The position numbers and the translations under genes were made by a program. The notes below the pieces were generated by a model. The model did not search any database and had not been told where the DNA came from. It saw only the letters and a program-made list of their open reading frames with translations. A stretch of 64,000 bases of DNA from Zeugodacus cucurbitae (taxonomy: Eukaryota; Arthropoda; Insecta; Diptera; Tephritidae), in NCBI RefSeq assembly GCF_028554725.1, contig NC_071668.1:56587732-56651731 (forward strand). Reading direction: 5' to 3'. This document shows, one piece after another, positions 1 to 10,409 of the stretch. Each line of letters begins with the position of its first letter. The first letter of the stretch is position 1.

Positions 1-63
1 TACATAATGGTTATAATGTACAATTTTATATTAAAGAATAGTTTTTATTTAAACATTGAAATT

Positions 64-1347
64 TTATTCGTATAAACAATGCATTCGTAAGTATCTTTTA
101 CGCGACACCACCTCAGTCTCGACTTTGCCGCTGCACAATACACTGTCATATTCCTCAACTTGATATTCAATGTCTTCTTCTGTAATATCGCTGTTTGGCA
201 GACAAATATTGTGTAGAATGTAGCAAACATCAATGCATTTTTTTAAAGCAGTAGACCTTAGACTATCTATGTAGTAAAGCCTCTGAAATCTTCTTTTCAG
301 TAGTCTTAATGAACGTTTAAGACCTTCACGGCACTCAGAATGTATTGTATTAAAAACTGTTTGTCTATCGCTAAATTCACCAGGTGGTGTTATTAACCAA
401 GCCCTTGCCCAATCACTTAATAACAACATAATAAAAATTATTATTGAGATATTATACATTCGATATTAGTGAAATTTTAAAACCTGAGTTTATTTTGCCA
501 TTTCGTTTGATACTGCCTGCAGGAGAACAGAATGAGTTCCAGCTGTATTTATATATGATTTATTTGAACTAATTGGTGCTCTAATCTTTATATGACAACT
601 GCCTATGCAACCTAATTCGCCTAAAATATAAAAAAAAAATAAAAATATATATATATAGAACTCCTGGTACTTAAATCACTACTATAGGGTATTTATATAT
701 TCAATTATATTTTATATTCATTTCACCTTTTAAATTATAAATAGCACTATAATGTTTTGTAGTGCTGTCCGCTTCTTTTAGATTTGGCCACTTAATGATG
801 TGTTTCTCCTCATTCATTTTAAGTATTGCATTGCACACGTTGGAAATAACTCTCCATGAGGTTGAAGTACAAACACCAAACCTGTCTGATATTGATCTGT
901 ATAAAAATAAATAAACATTTAATTGTTCAATTTTGATAAAATTATTTCAATTAACATAGTCAAGACCTGTTTATCCAGATTTAATGCATTTCGTCCAGGG
1001 ACATACTTTTTGTACAAGTATGGATAAATATCCCTGCAGATTATTCCAAATATAACAGTTTCTACGCGAAAGTTTTGTTAAACGTTTTTATTGGGCACTG
1101 GTATTATTATGTCCTCATCAAAACAAATGTTTGTTTTCTCTGCGTCCTTGACCGTTACAGGACCTTCATAACTATTGCTACAATTGTACCGCTCAAAATT
1201 GGAGCTACGCAATTTGTTGGATTTCTTATATTTTGTTAAATGTTTTTTAACCACTTGTATGCCATTATCACTTTCTTCATCTTCACTGTCATTGAAAAGT
1301 AAATTAAATACTTCTTTTAAAATAACAAGCTTCTCCATTATTTCCAA
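64..1347 (-). pseudogene. HARBI1-like (PIF/Harbinger) transposase remnant
   Basis: The family is DDE-type nucleases of Harbinger transposons and their domesticated relatives. Reading the minus strand, pieces appear in the family order. An acidic N-terminal segment lies at 1347-1078. A segment with the motif CRDIYPYLYKKYVPGRNAL lies near 1040-960. A helix-turn-helix-like segment SDRFGVCTSTSWRVIS lies near 900-840. A nuclease start, GCIGSCHIKIRAP, lies near 615-575, and the C-terminal part, WLITPPGEF followed by an R-rich block and YILHNICL, lies at 459-64. Normal members have IDG where this copy has IGS, so the first catalytic Asp is lost. The block with the second Asp (the GSVHDS region) appears deleted between about 520 and 450, where stops also occur. 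I infer a dead transposon copy, not a working domesticated gene. The breaks between pieces could partly be introns. Confidence 0.75.
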
Positions 1348-1799
1348 AAAATATAAATATTACGCTGAGATAAATTTGCATTTGTTTGAAATCAAGCAGT
1401 GTTGCCAAAAATGCTCAAAATTTATAGTTACAATATTTAAAAATTAATAAAATATTTAAAATAATACAATAATAAAATATTTAAAAATTATTAAAAATAT
1501 TTAAAAATTCATATTTCCTCTATTATAGTTAATATTCAAATTGTTGGGATGTAGTTTTATTTTATTTTATATGTATATTTTTAAATCTTCAATGTCAATT
1601 GTCAAATTGTCAATGACGAATTCGCCGTAAAAGCCGAAAACAACAAAGTATGCAAATGCTACCAAAACATTAATAGCTGCTGTCAATTAAATTTAAAAAT
1701 TTTATTCGTTCTAAAAGTGAATTAAGACAAAACTTGTTTGTGTGTTTCGTTTATAAATGTAAATTCGTCATAAAAGTTGGAAATCTTAAAAACGAAGTA
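1348..1799. other. AT-rich spacer before gamma-tubulin
   Basis: This divergent spacer lies between the HARBI1-like remnant (minus) and gamma-tubulin (plus). It has an ATTTAAAAAT-type run around 1430-1515. The gamma-tubulin promoter must lie here, but I can point to no convincing core promoter motif. Confidence 0.5.
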
Positions 1800-3461
1800 A
1801 TGCCAAGCGAGATAATTACATTGCAGTTGGGCCAATGCGGCAATCAAAGTATGTATCGTATATATGTTTTTAGGACTAGCTCCCAGTTCTGGCGCAATTG
1901 CACCGTATACAAATGCATATTTCTTCACTAATTGTTTACTTACTGTAGTTGGATTTGAGTTTTGGAAGCGTCTATGTCTTGAACACGGCATATCACCCAG
2001 TGGTGTTTTAGAAGACTTTGCTACCGATGGTGTTGATAGAAAAGATGTATTCTTCTATCAGGCTGACGATGATCATTACATACCCAGAGCTGTGCTATTG
2101 GATTTGGAACCACGCGTCATACACTCTATAATGAGTTCGCCGTACGCAAAGGTTGCTTTGATGAACAACTACAACATTATATTGAGGTAATGCTATATTT
2201 TAATTACAGCTCTATAATCCGGAGAATGTTTATTTGTCGAAGCATGGTGGTGGCGCTGGCAATAACTGGGCTTCCGGTTATAGCCAAGGTGAAAAACTGC
2301 AAGAGGAGGTTTTCGATATTATCGACCGCGAAGCAGACGGTAGCGATTCATTAGAGGGATTTGTGCTGTGCCATTCAATAGCTGGCGGTACTGGCTCAGG
2401 CATGGGTTCTTATATTATGGAACGTTTATCAGATCGTTTTCCGAAAAAGTTAATACAAACGTACAGTGTTTTTCCAAATCAGGATGAGATCAGTGATGTT
2501 GTCGTACAGCCATATAACTCGCTGTTGACACTACGTCGCTTAACTAGCTGTGCTGATTGTGTTGTTGTGCTAGATAATACAGCTTTAAATCGCATTGCTA
2601 CTGATCGTCTACATATACAAAATCCAAGTTTTACACAAATTAACACTTTGGTTTCGACCATAATGTCTGTCAGCACCACAACATTACGTTATCCTTCTTA
2701 TATGAATAATAATCTAATTGGTTTGACAGCACCTTTAATACCAACACCACAGCTGCACTTCTTAATGACGGGATATACGCCTTTGACGACCGATAACGAT
2801 GTAAGCCACTTTGTATAGTTGATATTGAAAAGTTGAAAAAATAAACAAATTTACTTACAGCAAACGATTAACGTGCGTAAAACTACAGTGTTGGATGTTA
2901 TGCGTCGCCTCTTACAACCAAAAAATATGATGGTGTCTACTGGACCGGACAAAACCAATCATCACTGTTATATTTCAATTTTGAATATCATACAAGTGAG
3001 TTGCACATCAGTTTACACATCGTTATTATTTATTAATTATTATTTTCTTTTCTTTATTGCCTTAGGGAGAAGTGGATCCCACACAGGTGCATAAGTCACT
3101 ACAACGTATACGTGAACGTAAGTTAGCACAGTTTATACCATGGGGACCAGCGAGCATACAAGTAGCGCTATCACGTTCATCACCTTACGTGCAGAGTAGT
3201 CATCGCGTGTCGGGTCTTATGCTCGCTAACCACACCAGTATTTGTTCGCTTTTTGAACGTGCTTTGGGACAATATGATAAACTTAAAAAGCGTGGCGCTT
3301 TTCTTGATCAATTTCGGCGTGAAGATATTTTCAAGGATGATTTGTCTGAATTGGATGACTCACGTGATGTGGTCGATTGCTTGGTACAAGAATATGAAGC
3401 AGCAACACAGCCGAACTACTTGCAGTGGTCGGCGAAGAAGGGTCAGGAAGAGGCGCATTAA
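1800..3461 (+). CDS. gammaTub: Gamma-tubulin (five exons, complete)
   Basis: Gamma-tubulin nucleates microtubules at centrosomes and spindle poles as part of the gamma-tubulin ring complex. Exons are 1800-1848, 1949-2151, 2210-2800, 2861-2995 and 3066-3461. All introns are GT-AG and short (58-100 nt), and the splices keep frame. The joined protein is 457 residues, a normal length. It starts MPSEIITLQLGQCGNQ, the family N terminus. The GTP-binding tubulin signature AGGTGSG is at about residues 142-148, and SKHGGGAGNNWASG lies just before it. The C-terminal half carries GEVDPTQVHKSLQRIRERK and ends KGQEEAH. No frameshift or stop breaks it. Drosophila has two paralogues, a general one (23C) and a maternal one (37C). 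The 457-residue length fits 37C as I recall it, but the paralogue cannot be settled by eye. The ATG at 1800 was chosen over the in-frame ATG at 1734 because it gives the conserved N terminus. Confidence 0.96.
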
Positions 3462-4229
3462 TATGTTGCAAGTGCGATAGAAGTTATATATACATACTAA
3501 TGTATGTAATACAAATATTTTAAAAATCTTTTTCTGCCTCATGTTGCCATACAAGTTTGGAAGTTCTCGAATCAAATGCAGATCATTTAATTTTTTAGTA
3601 TTAATTTTTACTAATTGTATTGCGCTCATTGAGAATACTCACTAATACATTTTTGAAATGTAGGTATATAAATTTAGAACACACGCACACCATTGTTAAA
3701 TTACTTCATTAATTAGTAATACTTTACACGTTTAATTGTATGCATTCAATGCGTTTTGTAAACCATTAAATTAATTTAAATTTAATATTTTCGTTTATGA
3801 GTTTTATAAATTATTTTCTGTCAATATTTGTTTGTTTACGTTTATGTATGTGATTATTACTAAATGTCATTTAAAAATGTAAACATACTTTTTAACTGTA
3901 ATAAAATTGCGAATTTGAAACTGTTTGAGCTGTATTTGAAGTTGTAGAATCAATTTGAAAGAAAAATTGAACACAACCCAAACAAAAAATACCATTCCTT
4001 AAAGCAAATTTCATTTTAAAGTATTTAAAGTTATATATGAATTCGAGTGCAAGACCACGAGCGAACAAATAAATTTATTCTGTTATGAAACATAAACATA
4101 TTTTCACATTCAATACATATTAACATGTACACTTACTATTTTAAAAGTAATACTTCATTTACATACAAAACAAATAAAGAAAAATCATAGATTTGCACAA
4201 AGGCAAGACACATATTATATGTATAATTC
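3462..4229. other. Convergent 3' spacer
   Basis: This spacer lies between the stop codons of gamma-tubulin (plus) and the MADF-BESS gene (minus), so it should hold both 3' UTRs. An AATAAA hexamer at 3900-3905 on the plus strand is a candidate poly(A) signal for gamma-tubulin. I see nothing else. Confidence 0.5.
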
Positions 4230-5253
4230 CTATTGTTGGCTCTCGATTTCAGCAGTGGCGAAAAGTTTTGCCATCTCAATTTTTATGTGCACCTGCTGGC
4301 GTAACGGTAGCGCACGGAATGTTTGCGCATAGCTGCTGAACAGATGATCAATTGCATCCCTGCCAGCGTTAATAGTTTGCGGCAGATAATTTCGTTTGTC
4401 TTCCAAGTAATGCAAGGCAGTTTCATTGGATTTAGGTACTGCTTCATTGCCATCATGCGTTGGTATGCCGTTTGTGGTAGATATCTCAAGGCAATTGTCA
4501 GGTGGTATGTTTAGATTTTCAACCTTTGCATTGAGTGCTATTAGTGAACTTTCCTCAATTGATTGTGCCTCTTTCATTTGTGTCTTTTCATGACGCCGTT
4601 TGTTAGTTAAAGCATTCAAAGTTGAACGAATTTTATTTTGACTTTTCTTCTTTACTTTATCCATTTTGACTTTTTTATAGCTTTGTTCATCATCATCATC
4701 ATCACGCTGCACACTTTTTGCGCGTTTCGTGGGATGCGGCGATGATGCATTTTCGGACTTTAGCTGTACGTGAGACGACGATTGTGACCGACGTGCTAAT
4801 ATTTCATCTAAAAAAGATAAATATGAGCGACCAGTCCATTTCATATAGCGATTGTTAACAGCTTCTTGCTCTGTAACGTCTTTAACTTTGCTCAATTGAT
4901 TCTTGTATTTTACGTAGGAATCGCGCAAGTTCTTCCATCGCGCCTTGGCCTTCATGGCTACAAAAAATAATGAGCTTAATTTTTTTTTTTCAACATAATA
5001 TACATAATCTATAGATATTTTTTTGTGGTTTGTTAATAAACTCTCCATTGATTGTAGCTGTTGCCAAGAAATTCCGGCATACAAGTGGCTTTCTGTGGCA
5101 GTATGCATACTTACGCGACATTTTCAATTCCTCGCCAATTTTCTTCCATGCCTGCTCCTTGGCGATCAAGTTTTTATATTCCTTATGTTGGTCATCATAC
5201 AGATATGGGTGATCTTGTACTTTATAAATTAATTGTTCACTAAATTCATCCAT
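4230..5253 (-). CDS. MADF-BESS domain protein (Adf-1-like), two exons
   Basis: This is a putative nuclear DNA-binding or chromatin protein of the fly MADF-BESS family (Adf-1 type). Exon 1 is 5253-5115 and exon 2 is 4957-4230, with a GTAAGT donor and a TTTTTTGTAG acceptor. Joined, they give 288 residues. The MADF domain spans about residues 5-95: LIYKVQDHPYLYD at the start, then KEQAWKKIGEEL, RWKNLRDSYVKY across the splice, and WTGRSYLSFLDEIL at the end. A charged, lysine-rich middle with a run of Asp could carry a nuclear localisation signal. The C-terminal 42 residues (about 247-288), beginning DAIDHLFSSY, match the BESS motif used for protein-protein contact. It is convergent with gamma-tubulin. 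The target genes are not predictable. An unspliced reading would start inside the intron at 5108 and would lose the MADF N terminus. Confidence 0.88.
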
Positions 5254-5865
5254 TCTTCTTGAAAGATATCAAGCGTTATTAGAAATAAATTCAAGCTACG
5301 CTAAACACAAAGCGACTATCAAAAATTAGCGGCGAAATGCATAAACTACCTTGCCATATCGTGGACAAATTAATTTATTACAAAGTGTCCGCATTTAGTT
5401 TTAAAATTTTAATGTATATTCAATAATTAGCCACCAAGTTACAATTACTCGATATACATCCAACTACATTGAAGGAATTCTAATGGAAACTATCAATTAC
5501 ATAAGTTGCAGCTCTTTAAATTTGTTTGGTTTCTTTAATTCGCCCATGAGAAACTCATATAAAACTTGACTAGAAATCTCTGGTAGCGCTAGCGGGTAAT
5601 TAACCCATAGCTTAGGGTAATTGTTGCTCAATGTGTTATATCTTAATGAATATTACTTTGTCTAAAGAAATCTCTGGTAGTAGCAGTCTCGGATAATTAA
5701 CCCATAGTTTTAGGTAATCGAGCTTCGCATAACTTCGCATTTTCAAATTAAAAATACTATATTATTGCGTTTAGACACGGAAAATTTGAGTTCTTGATGT
5801 TCAGTTAACATGAAGTGTCAATCTTGTTCTTATCAATTTATTTCTAAAAAAATAGCAAACATTAT
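5254..5865. other. Intergenic stretch, no gene seen
   Basis: This region lies upstream of the MADF-BESS gene and should contain its promoter. The only structure I see is the imperfect two-copy repeat listed separately. Confidence 0.4.
5572..5725. repeat. Imperfect direct repeat, about 94-nt offset
   Basis: Two blocks read GAAATCTCTGGTAG, then a short variable part, then TAATTAACCCATAG. They start near 5572 and 5666. This is a two-copy tandem duplication that has since diverged. Confidence 0.6.
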
Positions 5866-7027
5866 TTGAAATTTAATTGCATGCCTGTTGATATCGCCGG
5901 TAGATGCACTGCGGTAAAGGTCGCTGTCAGACTCAGAGATGCTGGGTACATGATCGGTCCCAAGCAGGGCCTGAATACTTGGACCACTGCACCGCGGAAC
6001 CGTCCCCTAGAGGTTTCTTCTCTGCACCTGTACCTACGAGGGATATGTGTGAAGGGAGAAGTTCAGTCAGCTTTTTCACGGATGGATCGAAGCTAAGGGG
6101 AAAGGTGGGTGGGGGAGTTTTCTGCAGAAAGCTCTCTATCAATACCAGCTTTAGGCTACCTGACCACTGTAGTGTCTTCTAAGCAGATGTCGCTGCGATT
6201 AAAGTGGCAGTGGACGCACTGCTCCGTACGGTGACATCTTTAAGAGAGGTATGTATTCACCCCGACAGCAGGGCGGCAATACTGGCATTGGATTCGATGA
6301 CAGTACACTCTGTGCTAGTTAAGGAGTGTCTTAGATCCATATCAATAGCTTCTAGCTATTTTGCGATCCGACTAGTGTGGGTACCCGGTCACCGCGGGAT
6401 CGTTGGTAACTGTATAGCGGACAAGCTTGCAAGGGAGGGTACCCTAGCTACATTGACGTCGGAATGGGAGCGTATTGGTAGTCCATGGTCCACCTGCGCA
6501 AGAGCGCTGGACATGCGGACTACGCATGAGCTCGTCAAACGCTGGTCAACTACCTGTACTTGTGCAGTGGCGAGGTCCTTGGCCCTCTGTGGAGCGTAAG
6601 CGGTCCTTTCAACTGCTTTCTCTGGACAAGGTCCATCTTAGCGTCAGCATGGGTGTACTTACTGGACATTGTCCAATGGGTACCCATGCGGTGAAACTTG
6701 GGATCGTGACAGATGCAAGTTGCCAAAGCTGTATGGAGGTAGGCGAGATGGAATCATCTAAGCATTTCCTTCTACATTGTCCAGCTTTTGCCAGACTGAG
6801 GTTGAAACACCTCGGAAGGCCCTTTTTCGGCGATCGTAGCGAATTGGCTAGAATCGATATTAGCCGTCTTAAGAAATTTGTAACGGATTCCAAGCGTTTT
6901 GCTGAATCCTAAAGGTCTTTGATCCACAGAGAGTTTTATTAGTACCACAATGGACAGCGCCAGGCTGTCTAAGTGAGATCTGGTTTTTTTTTACAGAGAT
7001 CTGCCTACAAACCTAACCTAACCTAAT
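5866..7027 (+). mobile_element. LINE remnant: RNase H domain and 3' end
   Basis: This is a decayed 3' part of a non-LTR retrotransposon. RNase H is visible as FFTDGSKLRGKVGGGVF near 6075-6125, the acidic helix near 6180, ALDSM near 6290, and VWVPGHRGIVGNCIADKLAREG near 6380-6440. Downstream, GHCPMGTHAVKLGI and CQSCMEVGEMESSKHFLLHC (6660-6780) form the cysteine-rich C-terminal tail typical of these LINEs. A stop sits just before the residue that should be the catalytic Glu, which reads Asp here. Another stop and a frame change lie near 6596-6600. A 3' UTR follows, ending in a CCTAACCTAA run near 7010-7027. GC content is clearly higher than in the surroundings. A second copy of the same 3' end is at 24110-24415 (minus). 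Clade assignment (I, LOA or R1 type) is uncertain. Confidence 0.85.
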
Positions 7028-7069
7028 TGATTAGCTCAAGCAACCTTGCATGACCATAGTCTAATGGTA

Positions 7070-7408
7070 TGTTTACATATGAAAATAATCTCGTTCTAAG
7101 CTCGTTCAATAATCTAACCGTTTACATATAGCCAAAGGAGATTATCAATTGTCAAATGTGTTGTTGTATTACAAATTTCTCTCTTGGTGTCGGCCATTTT
7201 TGCTTACATTTTAATTTGACATTTCTGCTTTTCTTCGCAAAATTATCAATAAAACTAGGAATAACACCGAAAATCTAGTTGTATAAAACGAGATAATTCT
7301 ATAATCTCGGATTATCAAGAGAGGAATTTTGCGTGGTAAATCTCATTTCTTAAATACAGTTTATCGAGTTAAGCTCGTAAATGGAGATAATCTCGTCATA
7401 TGTAAACA
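7070..7408. mobile_element. MITE with TGTTTACATATG inverted ends and TA duplication
   Basis: The left end TGTTTACATATG and the right end CATATGTAAACA are perfect inverted 12-mers. Each is flanked by TA (7068-7069 and 7409-7410). Further inward the inverted similarity continues around GAGATTAT and GAGCTT blocks. It is 339 bp and has no coding capacity. The TA target duplication suggests Tc1/mariner-type mobilisation. Confidence 0.75.
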
Positions 7409-8981
7409 TAGTATAATACCGAAAGTTTACCCGTAATTTGTGAAAAATCCCTCCAAAACTTTGCAGCCAAAGAAAACAAGTCATTTTATTGCGTTATATT
7501 TTTTCCAAAAAGAAAATCTTTATTCTTATTTCTTTTTTGTATTTTCTTAATTACTTTTTTTCTCACTTCTTATATTCTTTTCATCAATTTCATAAACTAA
7601 TTTTATGCTAATACTTTAGTTAAATTATTTTAATATTTCATGTTTTAATTATCGTCAATGTGACGAAACAGTTTTTTGTCTGTCAATAACGATCGATCGA
7701 CAACAGACCTTGTATGCATTACAACTTATTTGCAATTTTAATTTCATACTTATATTTTAAATTAAGATGTAATTAATTGTCTGTATTTGGTTTTAGTTTT
7801 AATTTCTTTATATTTTACATGCAATTTAGTATTTGGTACTTGTTTTGTATTTTTATTTTGTTTTTTGTTTTATGCAATATTACCAAAAATAAATTATTTA
7901 ATATTAAAAAGGAAAATTAAAAATAAATAAATTATTAAATTAAATAATTTACATTTTTATTAATAATTTTTAAAATTATTTATTTGAATTAATTGCTTAT
8001 AAAACACAGCAAAAGTATGTTGCATAAATCATTGACTGTCAAAATTGTGGCGGGGTTTAAAATAATGAATTGTCAATTGTTTTTATTTATGGTGGGTTCG
8101 GTTTTTAATTTCTCATGTTTTTAAATAATTTTTGTATTTTCAATGTGCAGCGTAGTTAGGCTCAAACAAATTATTTCAGCTATTATTAAAAAAAAAATAA
8201 ATAAATTGCATTACTTGTATGTAGCACAGATTTACTGCTCTTTTCATATTTATTTATTTCTCAACATTGCTATTTTTTTATTTATTTTCACAACAGTTTT
8301 TTTTTTTACTGTACCCTTTAATTATAATAATTATAATAACTGTTTCGTGCAAATCATAACAATTAATTAACGGTCTTTCTATTTGTATCCTATTATTCAC
8401 TAAGAGGTTTTCAAATATTCTAAAAATTACTTACTTATTGAAAACAATTCATATTTTTCCTGTACACTCCAGCAGTGTCTCATAGCGTATATGCTATATA
8501 TTTACTAACCTTTATGTTAACATATACAGTTGTATATGTTTTAAGTACAGTTGTTGCAAATGATTTTAGTTCCTATGCAAATTCGACGTTTTCGTGATAA
8601 GTTCTATACGTCATTTTGCTTTAACAGAGGATATAGTAAAAACAAAACATCTTATATAACAGGGTGCCATTGTGTGGGGGTTTTTGCACTAAATTTTGCA
8701 GTATTTTATATAAAAACTATTAAAAAGTTAAAATTCACATTAATTTTAATTATCAATTTAATTGAGGTCTTCAAATATCCAACAACCAACAACCAAAAAA
8801 TATATAAAAGTATTTAGAAATTTTGATACAAAATGGGTCCAATAGCACAAAACTTCGGAACCAACCTATTTAAAAAGAACTTTACGACCGATTGGGATTC
8901 TAGAAACCTATGCAAACCGAAATACAATAAAAAACAGGATCTTAATTTGGGTACATAAGTGTTGCTATTAAATTTCATGTG
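7409..8981. other. AT-rich intergenic stretch
   Basis: Very AT-rich DNA with T runs and no supported gene. Open frames here are low-complexity by-products. Confidence 0.5.
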
Positions 8982-10409
8982 TTCTTGGTTCTTCATTAAT
9001 TGTTTTCAAAATAGCTTTATAATAAATTATTAGTTTTGCTTGGTTAATTGAATTAAATAAAAATTAATTGAGTTCAATTTTAACTAAATTAACATAAAAT
9101 TCAAATTATTTGCTTTAACAGTTTCTGAACTTTTGCGTAATTAACAATTAATTAATGAAGTTAATTTTGGTTAAATTAATGCGTTAATTGAGACAATTAT
9201 GAATAAATTAAGATTATTTTAATAGCTTTTCAGTTGTGTGGTCCATTATCAATTATTTCTTGGTTCTTCATTAATTGTTTTCAAAATAGCTTTATAATAA
9301 ATTATTAGTTTTGCTTGGTTCATTGAATTAAATAAAAATTAATTGAGTTCGATTATTACTAAATTAACATAAAATTCAAATTATTTGCTTTAATAGTGTC
9401 TGAACTTTTGCTTAATTAATAATTAATTAATTAAGTTAATTTTGTTAAAATTAATGCGTTAATTGAGACAATTATGAATAAATTAAGATTATTTTAATAG
9501 CTTTTCAGTTGTGTGTTCCATTATCAATTATTTCTTGGTTCTTCATTAATTGTTTTCAAAATAGCGGAAAAGTGCGACACACTTTATAATAAATTATTAG
9601 TTTTGCTAGGTTCATTGAATTAAATAAAAATTAATTGAGTTCAATTATTACTAAATTAACATAAAATTCAAATTATTTGCTTTAATAGTGTCTGAACTTT
9701 TGCTTAATTAACAATTAATTAATGAAGTTAATTTTGTTTAAATTAATGCGTTAATTGAGACAATTATGAATAAATTAAGATTATTTTAATAGCTTTTCAG
9801 TTGTGTGTTCCATTATCAATTATTTCTTGGTTCTTCATTAATTGTTTTCAAAATAGCGGAAAAGTGGGACACACTTTATAATAAATTATTAGTTTTGCTT
9901 GTTTAATTGAATTAAATAAAAATTAATTGAGTTCAATTTTGACTAAATTAACATAAAATTCAAATTATTTGCTTTAACAGTTTCTGAACTTTTGCTTAAT
10001 TAACAATTAATTAATTAAGTTAATTTTGGTTAAATTAATGCATTAATTGCGACAATTATGAATAAATTAAGATTATTTTAATAGCTTTTCAGTTGTGTGT
10101 TCCATATCAATTATTTCTTGGTTCTTCATTAAGTGTTTTCAAAATAGCGGAAAAGTGCGACACACTTTATAATAAATTATTAGTTTTGCTTGGTTCATTG
10201 AATTAAATAAAAATTAATTGAGTTCAATTATTACTAAATTAACATAAAATTCAAATTATTTGCTTTAATAGTGTCTGAACTTTTGCTTAATTAACAATTA
10301 ATTAATGAAGTTAATTATGGTTAAATTAATGTTTTAATTGAGACAATTATGATTAAATTAAGATTATTTTAATAGCTTTTCAGTTATATGTTCCATTATC
10401 AATTATTTC
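8982..10409. repeat. Satellite-like tandem array, five units of 275/292 bp
   Basis: Units begin with TTCTTGGTTCTTCATTAATT at about 8982, 9257, 9532, 9824 and 10115, and the array ends near 10409. The first two periods are 275 bp. Units 3-5 carry an extra 17 bp (core GGAAAAGTGCGACACAC) just before TTTATAATAAATTATTAG, which gives periods near 292. The units are very AT-rich and full of TTAATTAA-like words. Similarity between units is high, so the amplification is fairly recent. More diverged related sequence continues to about 10800. Confidence 0.93.

Noticed and set aside
1734..1931. Upstream ATG at 1734 as gamma-tubulin start
   Set aside because: The conserved N terminus MPSEIITLQLGQCGNQ starts at 1800. 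The upstream extension is not conserved in the family.
2152..2190. Alternative donor at 2187 for gamma-tubulin exon 2
   Set aside because: Using it would add 35 nt and break frame. The donor at 2152 restores YAKLYNPENV as in other gamma-tubulins.
4958..5108. MADF-BESS gene read through the intron as a 292-codon frame starting at 5108
   Set aside because: It would discard the first half of the MADF domain. Splicing 5115 to 4957 gives a full domain with good splice signals.
7005..7027. CCTAA repeats resembling the insect telomere repeat TTAGG
   Set aside because: Only about three units, at the 3' end of a LINE, and the LINE copy at 24.1 kb has a similar tail. Flies lack TTAGG telomeres, so this is the element's own tail.
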